This document shows positions 13,206 to 14,165 of a stretch of 14,165 nucleotides of DNA, piece by piece; the first letter of the stretch is position 1, and each line of letters starts with the position of its first letter. Origin of the DNA: JAWOFN01 sp046497505 [NCBI: bacterium] (GTDB lineage: Bacteria; Blakebacterota; Blakebacteria; Blakebacterales). The position numbers and the translations under genes were made by a program. The DNA lies in contig JAWOFN010000005.1 in the NCBI GenBank assembly GCA_046497505.1, forward strand, positions 1 to 14,165, written 5' to 3'. Below the pieces are notes generated by a model. The model was given only the letters and a program-made list of their open reading frames with translations. It made no database searches and had not been told where the DNA came from.

Positions 13206-14165
13206 ATGGAAAGCGTCGAGCGACCTGACCACCCGGGCCGCCTGCAGGCCCTCTGGGCCCGTCCCGAGATGGAGGGGCTCGACGTGGTCCTCATCACCGA
13301 ACCCATCCATCTCCGCTACCTGACCGGCTTCACCGGTACCCGCGGCGCCCTCCTGGCCGCCCGCGGAGAGAGCACCCTCTTCATCGACGCACGCTACGAG
13401 AACCAGGCCGCCGAAGAGGTGGCGGGACCGGAGGTGGTGGTGGTCCGGGGGCCGCCCTGGGCGGCCGCCGCCGACCGCATCACCGCGGACCAGCGCGCCG
13501 GTTTCGAGGCCCGCAGGATGTGTGCGGCCGACGCGGACCGGCTGCGCCGTCACTCCTCGGCCCGGGCCTGGGAGGGGGTGGACGCAGGGCTGGAGGCCCT
13601 GCGCAGGACCAAGGACGGCTGGGAGGTGGTTGCGCTCCGGGAGGCCGCCGGCATCGCGGATGCCGTATGGGAGGAACTCCGGGAGCGCCTGGTACCCGGC
13701 CTGACCGAATGGGGGGTGGCGGGGATGGTGGAGGAGAGCCTGCGGCGTCACGGCAGCCGGGGGAGCGCTTTCGAACCGATCGTGGCTTCCGGTGTCCGGG
13801 GTGCCCTTCCCCACGGCAGGGCCTCAGGGAAGGTCCTGGAGGAGGGGGAGTGCGTCACCGTGGACTTCGGCGCGGTGGTGGAGGGGTACCACTCCGACAT
13901 CGCCCGGAGCTGGCGGCTGGGGGATGCGGACCCGGAGGAACAGGCCTGGTTCGAGGTCCTGGATGAGGCGCTCACCGCCGCGGTCCAGGCCCTGGAGCCG
14001 GGCCTCAGCGGGGCCGAGGTGGACGGTGTGGCGCGGGGAATCATCGACGAAGCGGGGTACGGCGCCTATTTTGTGCACAACCTGGGTCACGGGATCGGGT
14101 TGGAGGTCCACGAAGGCCCCAGGCTCGCCCGCGGGTCGTCCGACCGCCTCGAGGCGGGGATGACC
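13206..14165 (+). CDS. Xaa-Pro aminopeptidase (M24 family), N-terminal 320 residues; runs off the right edge
   Basis: From ATG 13206 the frame is open to the last base. Residues 1-135 form a creatinase-type N-terminal domain (GLDVVLITEPIHLRYLTGFTG; ALLAARGESTLFIDARYENQA). The M24 pita-bread domain follows: His203 in LPHGRAS, metal ligands Asp220 (VTVDFGAVV) and Asp231 (GYHSDIARSW), His295 (VHNLGHGIG) and His302 (EVHEGP). The two remaining Glu ligands would lie beyond the window. The family removes N-terminal residues before proline using two divalent metals (often Mn2+) in the cytosol. The gap from the TPR gene stop is 22 bp, so cotranscription is likely. No strong ribosome binding site precedes the ATG. 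Prolidase (PepQ-like) is the main alternative. Confidence 0.88.
   Translation, partial: MESVERPDHPGRLQALWARPEMEGLDVVLITEPIHLRYLTGFTGTRGALLAARGESTLFIDARYENQAAEEVAGPEVVVVRGPPWAAAADRITADQRAGFEARRMCAADADRLRRHSSARAWEGVDAGLEALRRTKDGWEVVALREAAGIADAVWEELRERLVPGLTEWGVAGMVEESLRRHGSRGSAFEPIVASGVRGALPHGRASGKVLEEGECVTVDFGAVVEGYHSDIARSWRLGDADPEEQAWFEVLDEALTAAVQALEPGLSGAEVDGVARGIIDEAGYGAYFVHNLGHGIGLEVHEGPRLARGSSDRLEAGMT

Noticed and set aside
11837-13306. Long minus-strand open frames (489 and 347 codons) opposite the acidic TPR gene
   Set aside because: They follow from reversed GAG/GAA codons, which read as Leu/Phe/Ser and rarely give stops. The plus frame has TPR domains, a ribosome binding site and a promoter; the minus frames have none.

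Overview
The window is GC-rich (about two-thirds G+C by eye) chromosomal DNA from a Gram-negative bacterium. ADP-heptose synthesis genes (LPS core), a secreted beta-barrel-like protein ending in Phe, a menaquinone-type MenC and the tail of a lipoprotein beta-propeller of a kind common in Gemmatimonadota together suggest Gemmatimonadota or a close relative. The phylum is an inference at about 50% confidence. No rRNA, tRNA, CRISPR array, insertion sequence or phage gene was seen.

Layout. (1) Bases 1-280, minus strand: the start of an ECF-type sigma factor, whose second conserved helix is carried by a 44-bp segment that appears flipped between 15-bp inverted repeats at the very edge of the window. 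(2) 410-2762, minus: a REC-PAS-PAS-HisKA-HATPase-REC hybrid sensor kinase split in two by a nine-C tract; eight C would restore the frame. (3) 2976-3430, plus: a decayed lipoprotein beta-propeller gene. (4) 3453-6015, plus: an NAD(P)H-FMN reductase, MenC (overlapping it by ATGA) and a signal-less BtuF-like receptor. (5) 6040-8112, minus: a CopB-type (CPH) copper P-type ATPase, divergent from (6) 8319-9170, plus: a secreted, probably outer-membrane beta-barrel protein. (7) 9325-11214, plus: a Minf_1886-family protein, heptose-7-phosphate kinase and heptose-1-phosphate adenylyltransferase, overlapping one another and so probably translationally coupled. (8) 11258-13183, plus: a 641-residue TPR protein with a 450-residue Glu-rich middle and its own likely promoter. 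(9) 13206 to the right edge, plus: the start of an Xaa-Pro aminopeptidase.

How the genes work together. The two heptose enzymes carry out the kinase and nucleotidyltransferase steps of ADP-heptose synthesis as separate proteins instead of the fused HldE of E. coli; the Minf_1886 protein is tied to them by overlap. MenC would feed menaquinone synthesis, but no other men gene is present. CopB would export copper from the cytoplasm. The left 3.4 kb is notable for three disrupted or switch-like regulatory or surface genes in a row (sigma factor, hybrid kinase, lipoprotein). Each disruption could be biological or an assembly/sequencing error, and the sequence alone cannot decide.

I see no clear new multi-gene system. 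The best candidates for something undescribed are the inverted segment in the sigma factor, the C-tract in the kinase, the acidic TPR protein with recurring GLE-type motifs, and the Minf_1886-heptose linkage.
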